Origin: G965200765 sp965203865 | GTDB lineage: Bacteria; Pseudomonadota; Gammaproteobacteria; Arenicellales; JAJDZL01 | Length of the DNA: 64,000 nucleotides | Assembly (NCBI GenBank): GCA_965203865.1 | Contig: OZ241916.1 | Coordinates: 3,083,673 to 3,147,672, forward strand | Direction: 5' to 3' | In this document: one piece after another, positions 43,756-51,284 of the stretch | How the letters are laid out: the number at the start of each line of letters is the position of its first letter | Numbering within the stretch: the stretch's first letter is position 1 | The notes under the pieces: generated by a model | The model's database searches: none | Seen by the model: only the letters and a program-made list of their open reading frames with translations | What the model was told of the DNA's origin: nothing | Position numbers and translations under genes: made by a program

Positions 43756-46254
43756 CTAGTCCACGCCCTGTAAAGCCTGTGCCGGCACACGCCTGGACAA
43801 TCTCCATGCAGGCACCGCACTTGCCAGCAATGCGGCAGTAAAGGATACAGCAACTGCCTGCACAAGCGTGAATGAGTCCAGATTGATTTGCATGGTCCAC
43901 CCAAAAGACCGCTGATTGATTATCCATATCAACAGCCACGCCATAACAATACCAATGGGTATTGAAACTATTGCCGCAAACAATCCCATGGCACCAGTCT
44001 CAAGACTGGCAGATCGCCATATTCCGTTAACTGTAAATCCGGTTGCCCTGAGAACCGCCAACTCTTTTTCACGTTCAATCTGTAAAATTGCCAATGCTGA
44101 AAGGACAGCAATAAATGCAACAATAATGGCAAGTGTTCTCAGTACGCCCGTGATCGCGAAAGTCTGATCAAAAATCTTCAATGATGAATCATGGAGTTCA
44201 CGATTTCTCCAGATTTTTGCCTCTGGTGTTGAAACCGCTTTTTCAACCGCTTCGGCAAGTTCTTTAATCTCCGTCGAAGCTTGCGCGAATACTGCCGCGG
44301 TTGTTACGGTCTTGTCGCCAAAGTGCTCCACGTAAGTGTCCCTGTGCATGGTAACAATACCTTGGTCGGAACTATAGTCATAGTAAATACCGATGATTGA
44401 TAGCGCAACGGTATTTTTATTGTTCAAAAAGCGAATCATGTCCCCGAGTTGCAGATTATTCTTGTACGCATACGGCTCGCTGATAATTACACCTCCATTT
44501 CTGAACGGCTCCCACAAATCGTCAGATGACTGCTCCTTGAAATCGAATCCACGGAACGCCTCTTTTCCGTAGTCAACAGCAAACACCCGCGTGCCGCCGC
44601 TTGTTGTCCGCAGTTTCACCCATCTTGCAGTGCCTATAGAATCTATATTGGGCAATCCTCGTAAATTCTCCAGATCTGCTTCCTGCAATTTTTCTCCGAG
44701 TGATGCCGATGTTGTTATGTAAAAATCGCCAGTCAGACGATTTTCAAGCCAACCATCAACCGCCAGCCGAAAGCTTCCAATCATTAAACCAACCCCTATT
44801 GTTGCTGAAATTGCCAGCGACAGTGCCGCAACTGCAATGGATGTTTTGTTTAACGATGAGGAAAATGCCCGTGAAACCAGTATTCCTTGAATTCCGAAAA
44901 ACTTTTTAACACCGGGACGAGTGAATCGTTCAATACAGTGAATCAGAAACGGGACATTTAGCATGTAGCCAACAATAATAAGAAAAATACCGCCAAACCC
45001 CAGAACAATACTGCGCGAGTCCATAAAAATTACAACTGCCCCCGCGACAAGTAGCCCCAATCCAGTTAGTGCCAGCTTTCTTGAAATATCGGGTGTATTT
45101 TGATCAATGCCTGTTTGATATGCTGACAAGGTGAAGGAGGCTTCACGCGCCGCAGGCAGCACTGAAAGCAGAGTTGCACCTACGCCCAGAAAAATAGCAG
45201 TTGCAAGAGTGTCGGGCGAAACAACTGTAACGTTCGCGTTGATTGGAAAGTACAAAGCTCCGATGGATTGCTCAATCAGCGACAGCAGAAATTTGGATAA
45301 CTGCATGCCGAATATAACGCCAAGAATTGTTGACAGGCATCCTACAGAAAAGGCCTCAATCAAAACACATGCCATTACATCCCGCTTCAGCAATCCAACA
45401 GATCTCGCGATTCCGATCATGCGACGGCGACGCAAAACCATGAACGACATCGTGTTGTAGATCAAAAACATCGCAACCAGAAGGGCAAGCAGTCCAAGTG
45501 CCGTCAAATTGATCTGAAATGCGCTGACCATGGACTTTTGCGCTTCAGTACGGCCAGAGTTGCTTTCCAGATATGTATCATCCGGCAAGATTGCGGAGAG
45601 CGGCTCGAGTTCTTTAGCCGATTTGGCAGTCAGCTGGATGGACGACAGGCGGCCAGCCATTCCCAGTACAGATTGAGCTGTCGCAACATCCGTCAGCAGG
45701 ATAGATTGAAGCGATTGCTGCTGCAACGGATTCGGGGCAGCAAACACATTAACCAGCGAAAGCTTGAACTCCTCTTCCGGTGTCATGACTTCAACCATGT
45801 CCCCAACGGAAATACTCAACCTCTTCGCTGTGTCCGAAGTTGCGATTATGCTGTATGGACTTGCAATCAGGTCAATGGAACTGCGAACACCAAGAGAGCT
45901 CCATGTCGGATTGGAGCGAATACTTTGTTCTGCCAGCAAGTCAAGCCCGTAGAGTGTGAACCTCTCGTCCATTCCCTTGATTCGAATCACGCCTTCCACC
46001 ACAGGTGCTGCAGCAAGTCCAAGCTCCACGCGCAAGTATCTGTAGAACCCATCTGTTACATTGCCTGAAATACGATGCGTTGCATTTCCCGAAACTGCTT
46101 CGTTTGCCGCGATGAAGCTTCGGCTTGCACTGTCGTTTGCAATGTTTACAGCTACCACTGTAGCGACACCAAGTGCAACACCAACAACAGACAGCAAGGC
46201 AAGTGCCGGTCGACGCAAAGATTCGCGCAACCAGGCAAGAAGCACCAGTTTCAC
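43756..46254 (-). CDS. FtsX-like ABC transporter permease
   Basis: An 832-residue inner-membrane protein with two FtsX domains and MacB-type periplasmic domains. Hydrophobic helices occur at the N-terminus (ALALLSVVGVALGVATVVAV), in the middle (LTALGLLALLVAMFLIYN and the two that follow, plus a second set from about residue 395) and at the C-terminus (ITGVLRTLAIIVAFIAVLSALAIL and the last two). It pairs with the LolD-like ATPase, whose 3' end it overlaps by 4 nt, and with AttH downstream. The likely role is mechanotransmission or transport of a lipid or lipoprotein. Confidence 0.87.
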   Translation of the reverse strand: MKLVLLAWLRESLRRPALALLSVVGVALGVATVVAVNIANDSASRSFIAANEAVSGNATHRISGNVTDGFYRYLRVELGLAAAPVVEGVIRIKGMDERFTLYGLDLLAEQSIRSNPTWSSLGVRSSIDLIASPYSIIATSDTAKRLSISVGDMVEVMTPEEEFKLSLVNVFAAPNPLQQQSLQSILLTDVATAQSVLGMAGRLSSIQLTAKSAKELEPLSAILPDDTYLESNSGRTEAQKSMVSAFQINLTALGLLALLVAMFLIYNTMSFMVLRRRRMIGIARSVGLLKRDVMACVLIEAFSVGCLSTILGVIFGMQLSKFLLSLIEQSIGALYFPINANVTVVSPDTLATAIFLGVGATLLSVLPAAREASFTLSAYQTGIDQNTPDISRKLALTGLGLLVAGAVVIFMDSRSIVLGFGGIFLIIVGYMLNVPFLIHCIERFTRPGVKKFFGIQGILVSRAFSSSLNKTSIAVAALSLAISATIGVGLMIGSFRLAVDGWLENRLTGDFYITTSASLGEKLQEADLENLRGLPNIDSIGTARWVKLRTTSGGTRVFAVDYGKEAFRGFDFKEQSSDDLWEPFRNGGVIISEPYAYKNNLQLGDMIRFLNNKNTVALSIIGIYYDYSSDQGIVTMHRDTYVEHFGDKTVTTAAVFAQASTEIKELAEAVEKAVSTPEAKIWRNRELHDSSLKIFDQTFAITGVLRTLAIIVAFIAVLSALAILQIEREKELAVLRATGFTVNGIWRSASLETGAMGLFAAIVSIPIGIVMAWLLIWIINQRSFGWTMQINLDSFTLVQAVAVSFTAALLASAVPAWRLSRRVPAQALQGVD

Positions 46255-46946
46255 TGTATCGACTCCAACGATTCAAGCTTCCCGGATTTTAATATCCACT
46301 TAAAATCCGCCTTGCTTGCCACTTCGCGGCTATGTGTGGCCATAACCACTGTGCTATTGCCTCTCAATTCACTCAGCAATCGAATAATTTGACTGGCGTT
46401 GGAGTCGTCCAGATTTCCAGTAGGCTCGTCCGCAAGTACGAGTTGAGGCTTGTGTACAACAGCTCTGGCAATTGCGACTCTCTGCTGCTCGCCGCCGGAC
46501 AGCAGACCGGGAAAGCTTGATCTTCGGTCTTCCAGGCCCATTCGTTCCAATATCTCCCTGACACGCTGCTCTTTTTTGTCCAGCTTGAGTAGCTCCAGCG
46601 GCAACAAGACATTTTCCTCAATAGTAAGCGAGGGAATCAGACTGAAAAACTGAAATACAAATCCGATACTGCGTCTTCTCAAAAGTGTTCTGTCTTTCTC
46701 GCTGATCTCATTCATCACTTCGCCTGCAATACGTATGGTTCCGCGATCCGGCAGTTCGATACCTGCAATCAGGTTCAGCAAGGTGGACTTTCCAGAACCG
46801 CTCCGCCCAAGAACTACGTGAAACGCTCCTGCAGCAAATTCAGCGCTCAAATCAATCAGAACATCTCTTTTGCTGCTTCCTTCCTGAAAAGACTTGCTCA
46901 GCCCGGAAACGGAAACCAGCGGAGAATTTTGACTTGCAATACTCAC
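46251..46946 (-). CDS. LolD/MacB-type ABC ATPase
   Basis: A 231-residue ATPase: Walker A GRSGSGKSTLLNLIAG, Q-loop FQFFSLIPSLTI, signature LSGGEQQRVAIARA, Walker B LVLADEPTGNLDDSN and H-loop VVMATHS. It belongs to the LolD/MacB/FtsE group that works with FtsX-like permeases. The start GTG 46946 overlaps the sfsA stop (GTGA), and the end overlaps the permease start by 4 nt. Confidence 0.9.
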   Translation of the reverse strand: MSIASQNSPLVSVSGLSKSFQEGSSKRDVLIDLSAEFAAGAFHVVLGRSGSGKSTLLNLIAGIELPDRGTIRIAGEVMNEISEKDRTLLRRRSIGFVFQFFSLIPSLTIEENVLLPLELLKLDKKEQRVREILERMGLEDRRSSFPGLLSGGEQQRVAIARAVVHKPQLVLADEPTGNLDDSNASQIIRLLSELRGNSTVVMATHSREVASKADFKWILKSGKLESLESIQ

Positions 46947-47653
46947 AAATACGGATACCGAACAGAACTTCGTACTGTAATTCCGGATGCGGTATGCTGC
47001 AATCGAACGACAAGCACTTCCACTCCATTTTCAATTGCCTGGTCCAGTCCATCTGCATAATCAGAATCAACCTGTCTCGCCGGCCTGAACCCAATCCCTT
47101 CCGGTCTGTTTATCGCAAACACCAGCACCGCGCGGTATCCTTCGGCTGCGAGGGCGCGAAGAACTTCAATATGCTTCCTGCCTCTTGCTGTTACTGCATC
47201 TGGAAACTCCACCCAGTTTTCATGCAAGTAAGTGGCGTTTTTTACTTCAATGTACGCATCAGGTGCATTCGGGCATGCCAGCTTCAAGTCAAGTCGCGAA
47301 CGGGGAAATTCATCCAGATTGCTTCTCGGCTCTCGAGTGACACATTGGTAGCCGGACAACTGGGGAATCAAGCCCTTCTCGATTCCCTCTGCAACAATTG
47401 CATTGACTCGTCCGGTATTTACGCCAATCCAGCCCGAGCCCATGTCTATCCGCTCCAGTGTCCAGGCGAGTTTTCTCTTCGGGTTGGAACTGTACGACAA
47501 CTCCACTGGTGCATCAGGCTTCCAGCAAGATTTCATGGTTCCTGTATTCGGGCAATGCGCAGTTACTGTTCCCAGTCCAGACACTTTGACATCTGCGAAG
47601 AACCGCTTGTAGCGACTCAGAATTTTTCCTTGTGTCAGTTCAGGCAATTCCAC
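46943..47653 (-). CDS. sfsA: SfsA family DNA/RNA nuclease
   Basis: A 236-residue SfsA homologue. It shows KRFFADV, AHCPNTGTMKSC and a PD-(D/E)xK-like core with SRLDLKL, YIEVKNATY and the downstream FPDAVTARGRKHIEVL, all typical of SfsA. In Escherichia coli sfsA was first linked to maltose metabolism and is now viewed as a nuclease; the exact role is unclear. GTG 47653 is the start. It sits between a hydratase-like gene (12 nt upstream) and the ABC ATPase, with overlapping stop and start. Confidence 0.92.
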   Translation of the reverse strand: MELPELTQGKILSRYKRFFADVKVSGLGTVTAHCPNTGTMKSCWKPDAPVELSYSSNPKRKLAWTLERIDMGSGWIGVNTGRVNAIVAEGIEKGLIPQLSGYQCVTREPRSNLDEFPRSRLDLKLACPNAPDAYIEVKNATYLHENWVEFPDAVTARGRKHIEVLRALAAEGYRAVLVFAINRPEGIGFRPARQVDSDYADGLDQAIENGVEVLVVRLQHTASGITVRSSVRYPYL

Positions 47654-47665
47654 TGAACTGCTATG

Positions 47666-48526
47666 CTATTGAAATCCCATGTATATTAAGGATGACTCGT
47701 TTGGAACCAAGCCTGTAAAAACTGCGGACAGTCGCGACAGGTCTACTACATCGTATGACTGGGTCAGAGTTCCCGCGGCAAGAAGTTCGTTTTCCTTGAT
47801 GGTTACCCCCCGGAATGCCAGTGCGTCGCGCATGGCCAAAACCGCATCCAGCGGATGGAGAGTGTGCTCCGAATGATCGAACGATGCAACCTCTTTCTTG
47901 TTTTCGTCGTACATTCGCAGTGACACACTGCCCAAGCGTTCAACCCATGCAGGGTCGTCGGATAACAGCACTTCGCCTCCCAGGACACAGAACCGAACAC
48001 ACAAATTCGCTGCAAGAAAGACCGAATCATTGGGCTTTTCACCGTTGGCGAGCAGGCCGTCGGTTAGCCGCACAGTTGGAATCACTGACTTCAACGCGGC
48101 CAATACTTCCAGTCTTGAAGATGCGGTGTTTATGGCACCTGACTTAACTCGAAACATCAATTCGCCGGCAGCCTTCATATTCACCCCGTAGGAGCGATTC
48201 ATGATCGCCCGTGTGCCGGTAAACATGTTTTCCAGAAGTATTCCGGTTAAAGTCACCCCTGGCGAACCGGACTGAGACACGCTGGCTGCATAGCCCACAT
48301 CCAGACCCCAGGTTGGACGAAGCAGCGCAATATAATAATTCTGGGTTGCCAGCGCATGGTCAGGCACTACATTCAGCGGGGAGTCAATCTGCTTGTTCTT
48401 GGTGAAAGCATTGAAAACAGTGTTTGCTGTTTTTTCAACAGATTCCGCATCTGCAAATACTGGCATTGAAACAAGCAAAATGGATGCCCCAAATATTCGG
48501 CAAGTGTTAATGAGTGAACGGTGCAT
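47666..48526 (-). CDS. Exported hydratase-like protein (MhpD/FAH-related)
   Basis: A 286-residue protein with a clear Sec signal peptide (MHRSLINTCRIFGASILLVSMPVFADAES; cleavage expected after ADA, near residue 27). The rest resembles 2-keto-4-pentenoate hydratases: PGVTLTGILLENMF, LEVLAALKSVIPTVRLTD, HPLDAVLAMRDALAFRGVTIKENELLAAGTLT. The E-x-E metal-binding pair of active family members is not clearly kept. Periplasmic location is unusual for this fold, which is normally cytosolic. It heads the sfsA/ABC/AttH/RmlA-like operon. The function is unknown; a scaffold or altered enzyme is possible. Confidence 0.68.
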   Translation of the reverse strand: MHRSLINTCRIFGASILLVSMPVFADAESVEKTANTVFNAFTKNKQIDSPLNVVPDHALATQNYYIALLRPTWGLDVGYAASVSQSGSPGVTLTGILLENMFTGTRAIMNRSYGVNMKAAGELMFRVKSGAINTASSRLEVLAALKSVIPTVRLTDGLLANGEKPNDSVFLAANLCVRFCVLGGEVLLSDDPAWVERLGSVSLRMYDENKKEVASFDHSEHTLHPLDAVLAMRDALAFRGVTIKENELLAAGTLTQSYDVVDLSRLSAVFTGLVPNESSLIYMGFQ

Positions 48527-48631
48527 ACAAGTGAACTTAAATGTGTTGCAAATCTACGATGTCTTATAATTCAATTCTATCAAACTACTCAACAGAATTT
48601 TCACAAGGACAGATTTGAACAGGCCGGAACA

Positions 48632-49258
48632 ATGATACTACTTAGCGATGACTTTCAAAACAACCAGCGCATGCCAAGGGAACTGGCGTTCTGCGCTCCG
48701 GACCCGGAATCGCACGTTACACTTTCAAGCAACCAGAATCCCCATCTGGCGTGGTCGGGAGCACCGGAAAGAACAAAATCATTTGCGATTATCTGCAATG
48801 ACCCCGATGTTCCGAGCAAGCCGGATGATGTCAATCTGGAGGGCAGGACCATTCCAGAAAATTTGCCGAGAATTGATTTTTGCCATTGGGTAGTGGTAGA
48901 TATTCCGGCTACAGCTTCGTCAATTTCCCGAGGTTCGCACTCCAACGGAACAACGCAAGGCGGCAAGAATGCAGAAGACGCCCCTGGCGGAACGCGTCAC
49001 GGAATCAATGACTATACAGTGTGGTTTGCAGGCGATGCAAACATGGAAGGCGACTACTACGGATATGATGGCCCGTGTCCACCATGGAATGACAGCATCA
49101 TCCATCACTACCGCTTTACTTTGTACGCACTTGATGTCGAACGTGCGCAGGTTGAAGGCAGGTTTACTGCACCTGAGGTGGCAGACGCGATAGCAGGCCA
49201 TACGCTGGACACTGCCACACTGGTTGGAACATATACGCTGAATCCTGATGTCGGGTAG
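48632..49258 (+). CDS. YbhB/YbcL family (PEBP, Raf kinase inhibitor-like) protein
   Basis: A 208-residue phosphatidylethanolamine-binding-protein homologue. It shows the pattern LAWSGAPERTKSFAIICNDPDVP, the central HWVVVDIPATASSI, a GGTRHGIND stretch and the PWNDSIIHHYRFTLYALD motif of bacterial PEBPs. The biochemical role of the family in bacteria is not settled. ATG 48632 is chosen because upstream in-frame codons would overlap the 5' end of the divergent hydratase-like gene. It ends 5 nt before mlaA. Confidence 0.88.
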   Translation: MILLSDDFQNNQRMPRELAFCAPDPESHVTLSSNQNPHLAWSGAPERTKSFAIICNDPDVPSKPDDVNLEGRTIPENLPRIDFCHWVVVDIPATASSISRGSHSNGTTQGGKNAEDAPGGTRHGINDYTVWFAGDANMEGDYYGYDGPCPPWNDSIIHHYRFTLYALDVERAQVEGRFTAPEVADAIAGHTLDTATLVGTYTLNPDVG

Positions 49259-49263
49259 AAGCT

Positions 49264-49986
49264 TTGATTCGCGCTCACACATTATTTCAGGCTTTATTTT
49301 TTTTGACGATGGCGACATTGACCGGATGCGCAACAAACTATTCGCCAAAAATTTGCGAGCAGCTCGACCCTGAATTCTATACTGACACGCGCGATTCTTT
49401 CGAACCGATGAATCGTTCTTTTTTCAAATTCAACATGGCTTTGGACAACGCTGTGCTAGAGCCGGTTGCCAAAGCATATCGGTCTGGGGTGCCAAAGTTC
49501 GTTCAGCGCGGAATCTCCAATTTTTCCAATTTTTCCAATGAACCGCGAAATTTCACTTCAGCTCTGATGCAGGGAAAACTTGGAGAATCTGCAAGAGTGG
49601 TGCTGAGATTGGCAATTAACTCTACTTTCGGCCTGGCAGGCACCGTTGACGCGGCGAGTAAACTGGGACTGCCATACAAGGACCATGACTATGGACATGC
49701 GTTTGCCCATTGGGGATTCGGGGATGGAGAATATACTGTTTTCCCCTTCCTCGGTTCAACCAACACCCGCGACACCTTGGGTACCCTGTTGCACTGGAAG
49801 TACACTTATTCCGTCAAGTACATAAAGAATTCAGATTTAAAAACAACAGTTCAACTTGCACAGATTGTCAACTCGCGCGCCCAGCAACTGCCTTTCACAG
49901 ACCTGCTTGACGAACAACCGGACCAGTACGTGTTCGTCCGGGAAAGCTATCGACAGAATCGCATAAAGCAAATTTGCGAACAGTAG
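49264..49986 (+). CDS. mlaA: Outer-membrane lipoprotein MlaA (VacJ)
   Basis: MlaA removes misplaced phospholipids from the outer leaflet of the outer membrane and passes them to MlaC. The 240-residue protein has a lipoprotein signal ending in LTGC (cysteine at residue 22), then DSFEPMNRSFFKFNMALD and the conserved EPVAKAYRSGVPKFVQRGISNFSNF with a small tandem NFS repeat, and DHDYGHAFAHWGFGDGEYTVFPFLGSTNTRDTLG. TTG 49264 is the start, 5 nt after the PEBP gene. No other mla genes are in the window. Confidence 0.92.
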   Translation: MIRAHTLFQALFFLTMATLTGCATNYSPKICEQLDPEFYTDTRDSFEPMNRSFFKFNMALDNAVLEPVAKAYRSGVPKFVQRGISNFSNFSNEPRNFTSALMQGKLGESARVVLRLAINSTFGLAGTVDAASKLGLPYKDHDYGHAFAHWGFGDGEYTVFPFLGSTNTRDTLGTLLHWKYTYSVKYIKNSDLKTTVQLAQIVNSRAQQLPFTDLLDEQPDQYVFVRESYRQNRIKQICEQ

Positions 49987-50022
49987 ATAACGCAATAGTT
50001 CCTCAGTTACAGAATCTGCGTT

Positions 50023-50835
50023 ATGGCTGTCTACGCGGTTGGTGATATTCAGGGTTGTTACAAAGAGTTTCGGCGCTTGCTGGCCAATATCAACTTTAGA
50101 CCCTCCAAAGACCGTTTGATGCTTGTGGGTGACCTTGTCAATCGCGGGCCCAATTCACTGGATGTCTTGCGCTTTGTGCTGGACCACCAAGAACGTGTCA
50201 ATATCGTACTTGGAAACCATGAGCTTCACATGCTGGTAGCGCATGAAAATTTGAACACGTGTCGCCGGAATGACACGTTCTTCGACGTTTTGGAAGCACC
50301 AGATTGTGATGAAATTATGGAATGGCTTCGCGTACAACCTTTGGCAATCCATGACAAGGAACACGACTTCATCATGGTGCATGCAGGCATTTACCCGCAA
50401 TGGACACTTGAAGACTGCCTCAAACGCGCCAAAGAGGTTGAAAGTGTACTCGCCGGCAACAACTATCGAAAATTTTTCAAAAAAATGTATGGCGACAAGC
50501 CTGGCAAATGGTCGGTTGAACTGGCGGGCAGCAGCAGACTTCGTTTTATTGTCAATGCGTTTACCCGAATGCGATTCTTGCACTCAAGTGGAAAGCTGGA
50601 CTTTAACAATGTTGGCAGACCAAACTTCAAGTCCAAAAGAATATACCCGTGGTTTAATTTTCCATCTCGAAAGAAGATTAAGCCTAAAATAGTATTTGGT
50701 CATTGGTCCACGCTCGGTGTTTATCTGAATGAAAATATCATTGCATTGGATTCGGGATGTTGCTGGGGTAGTTCGCTAAGTGCGGCCAGACTGGACAGTG
50801 ACCAGGTAACAATCACTCAGATTAAATGTCGATAA
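50023..50835 (+). CDS. apaH: Symmetrical bis(5'-nucleosyl)-tetraphosphatase
   Basis: ApaH splits Ap4A and related dinucleotides into two ADP and also removes Np4 caps from RNA. The 270-residue metallophosphatase has the metal-binding motifs GDIQGCYKEF, GDLVNRGPNSLD and LGNHELHM, HAGIYPQWT in the middle, and the late FGHWSTLG. Start ATG 50023. It is followed by apaG at 15 nt, the usual gammaproteobacterial pair. Confidence 0.95.
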   Translation: MAVYAVGDIQGCYKEFRRLLANINFRPSKDRLMLVGDLVNRGPNSLDVLRFVLDHQERVNIVLGNHELHMLVAHENLNTCRRNDTFFDVLEAPDCDEIMEWLRVQPLAIHDKEHDFIMVHAGIYPQWTLEDCLKRAKEVESVLAGNNYRKFFKKMYGDKPGKWSVELAGSSRLRFIVNAFTRMRFLHSSGKLDFNNVGRPNFKSKRIYPWFNFPSRKKIKPKIVFGHWSTLGVYLNENIIALDSGCCWGSSLSAARLDSDQVTITQIKCR

Positions 50836-50849
50836 ACTAAATTCAGGCG

Positions 50850-51239
50850 ATGGCAAAACGATCAATAAAAAAGTACGATATTCAGGTAGAGGCTAAGCCT
50901 GAATTTATTGAACAGCACTCGGACCGCGAGTTGGACCGGTATGTTTTTTCCTATACCATAACGATCACGAATATTGGAACAGAAGGTGCGAAACTTGTCA
51001 TGCGAAACTGGACCGTCGTTGACGGTGCAGAACATACGCACACAGTCCGAGGCGAGGGAGTTGTTGGCGAACAGCCCCACTTGAAACCGGGAGAGTGGTT
51101 TCAGTACACTAGTGGTGTCGTTCTGGAGTATCCGGCGGGTTCAATGCAAGGTCATTACGAGATGGTCGGCGACGACGGCTTCGAGTTCAATGTGCCAATT
51201 CCAAAGTTTATACTCTCCGCCCCGCGAACAATTCACTAG
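50850..51239 (+). CDS. apaG: ApaG family protein
   Basis: A 129-residue single immunoglobulin-like domain of the ApaG family. It shows YVFSYTITITNIGTEGAKLVMRNWTVVDG, then VRGEGVVGEQPHLKPGEWFQYTSG and GSMQGHYEMV, all diagnostic. ApaG's biochemical role is unknown; it is normally encoded with apaH, here 15 nt downstream. The gene ends convergently with gyrB, with a perfect 9-bp hairpin between them. Confidence 0.93.
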   Translation: MAKRSIKKYDIQVEAKPEFIEQHSDRELDRYVFSYTITITNIGTEGAKLVMRNWTVVDGAEHTHTVRGEGVVGEQPHLKPGEWFQYTSGVVLEYPAGSMQGHYEMVGDDGFEFNVPIPKFILSAPRTIH

Positions 51240-51262
51240 TTGCTTCTGTTTTTAGCACTTAT

Positions 51263-51284
51263 GCAATCGCTGGGTAGCGATTGC
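51263..51284. terminator. Hairpin between apaG and gyrB, possible bidirectional terminator
   Basis: A perfect 9-bp inverted repeat, GCAATCGCT (51263-51271) and AGCGATTGC (51276-51284), with a GGGT loop, sits directly against the gyrB stop and 23 nt after apaG. Neither side has a proper T run, so intrinsic termination is uncertain. Confidence 0.45.

Noticed and set aside
43752..43904. N-terminal extension of the AttH-like protein
   Set aside because: It lies within the FtsX-like gene in another frame and is cysteine- and arginine-rich in a non-natural way.
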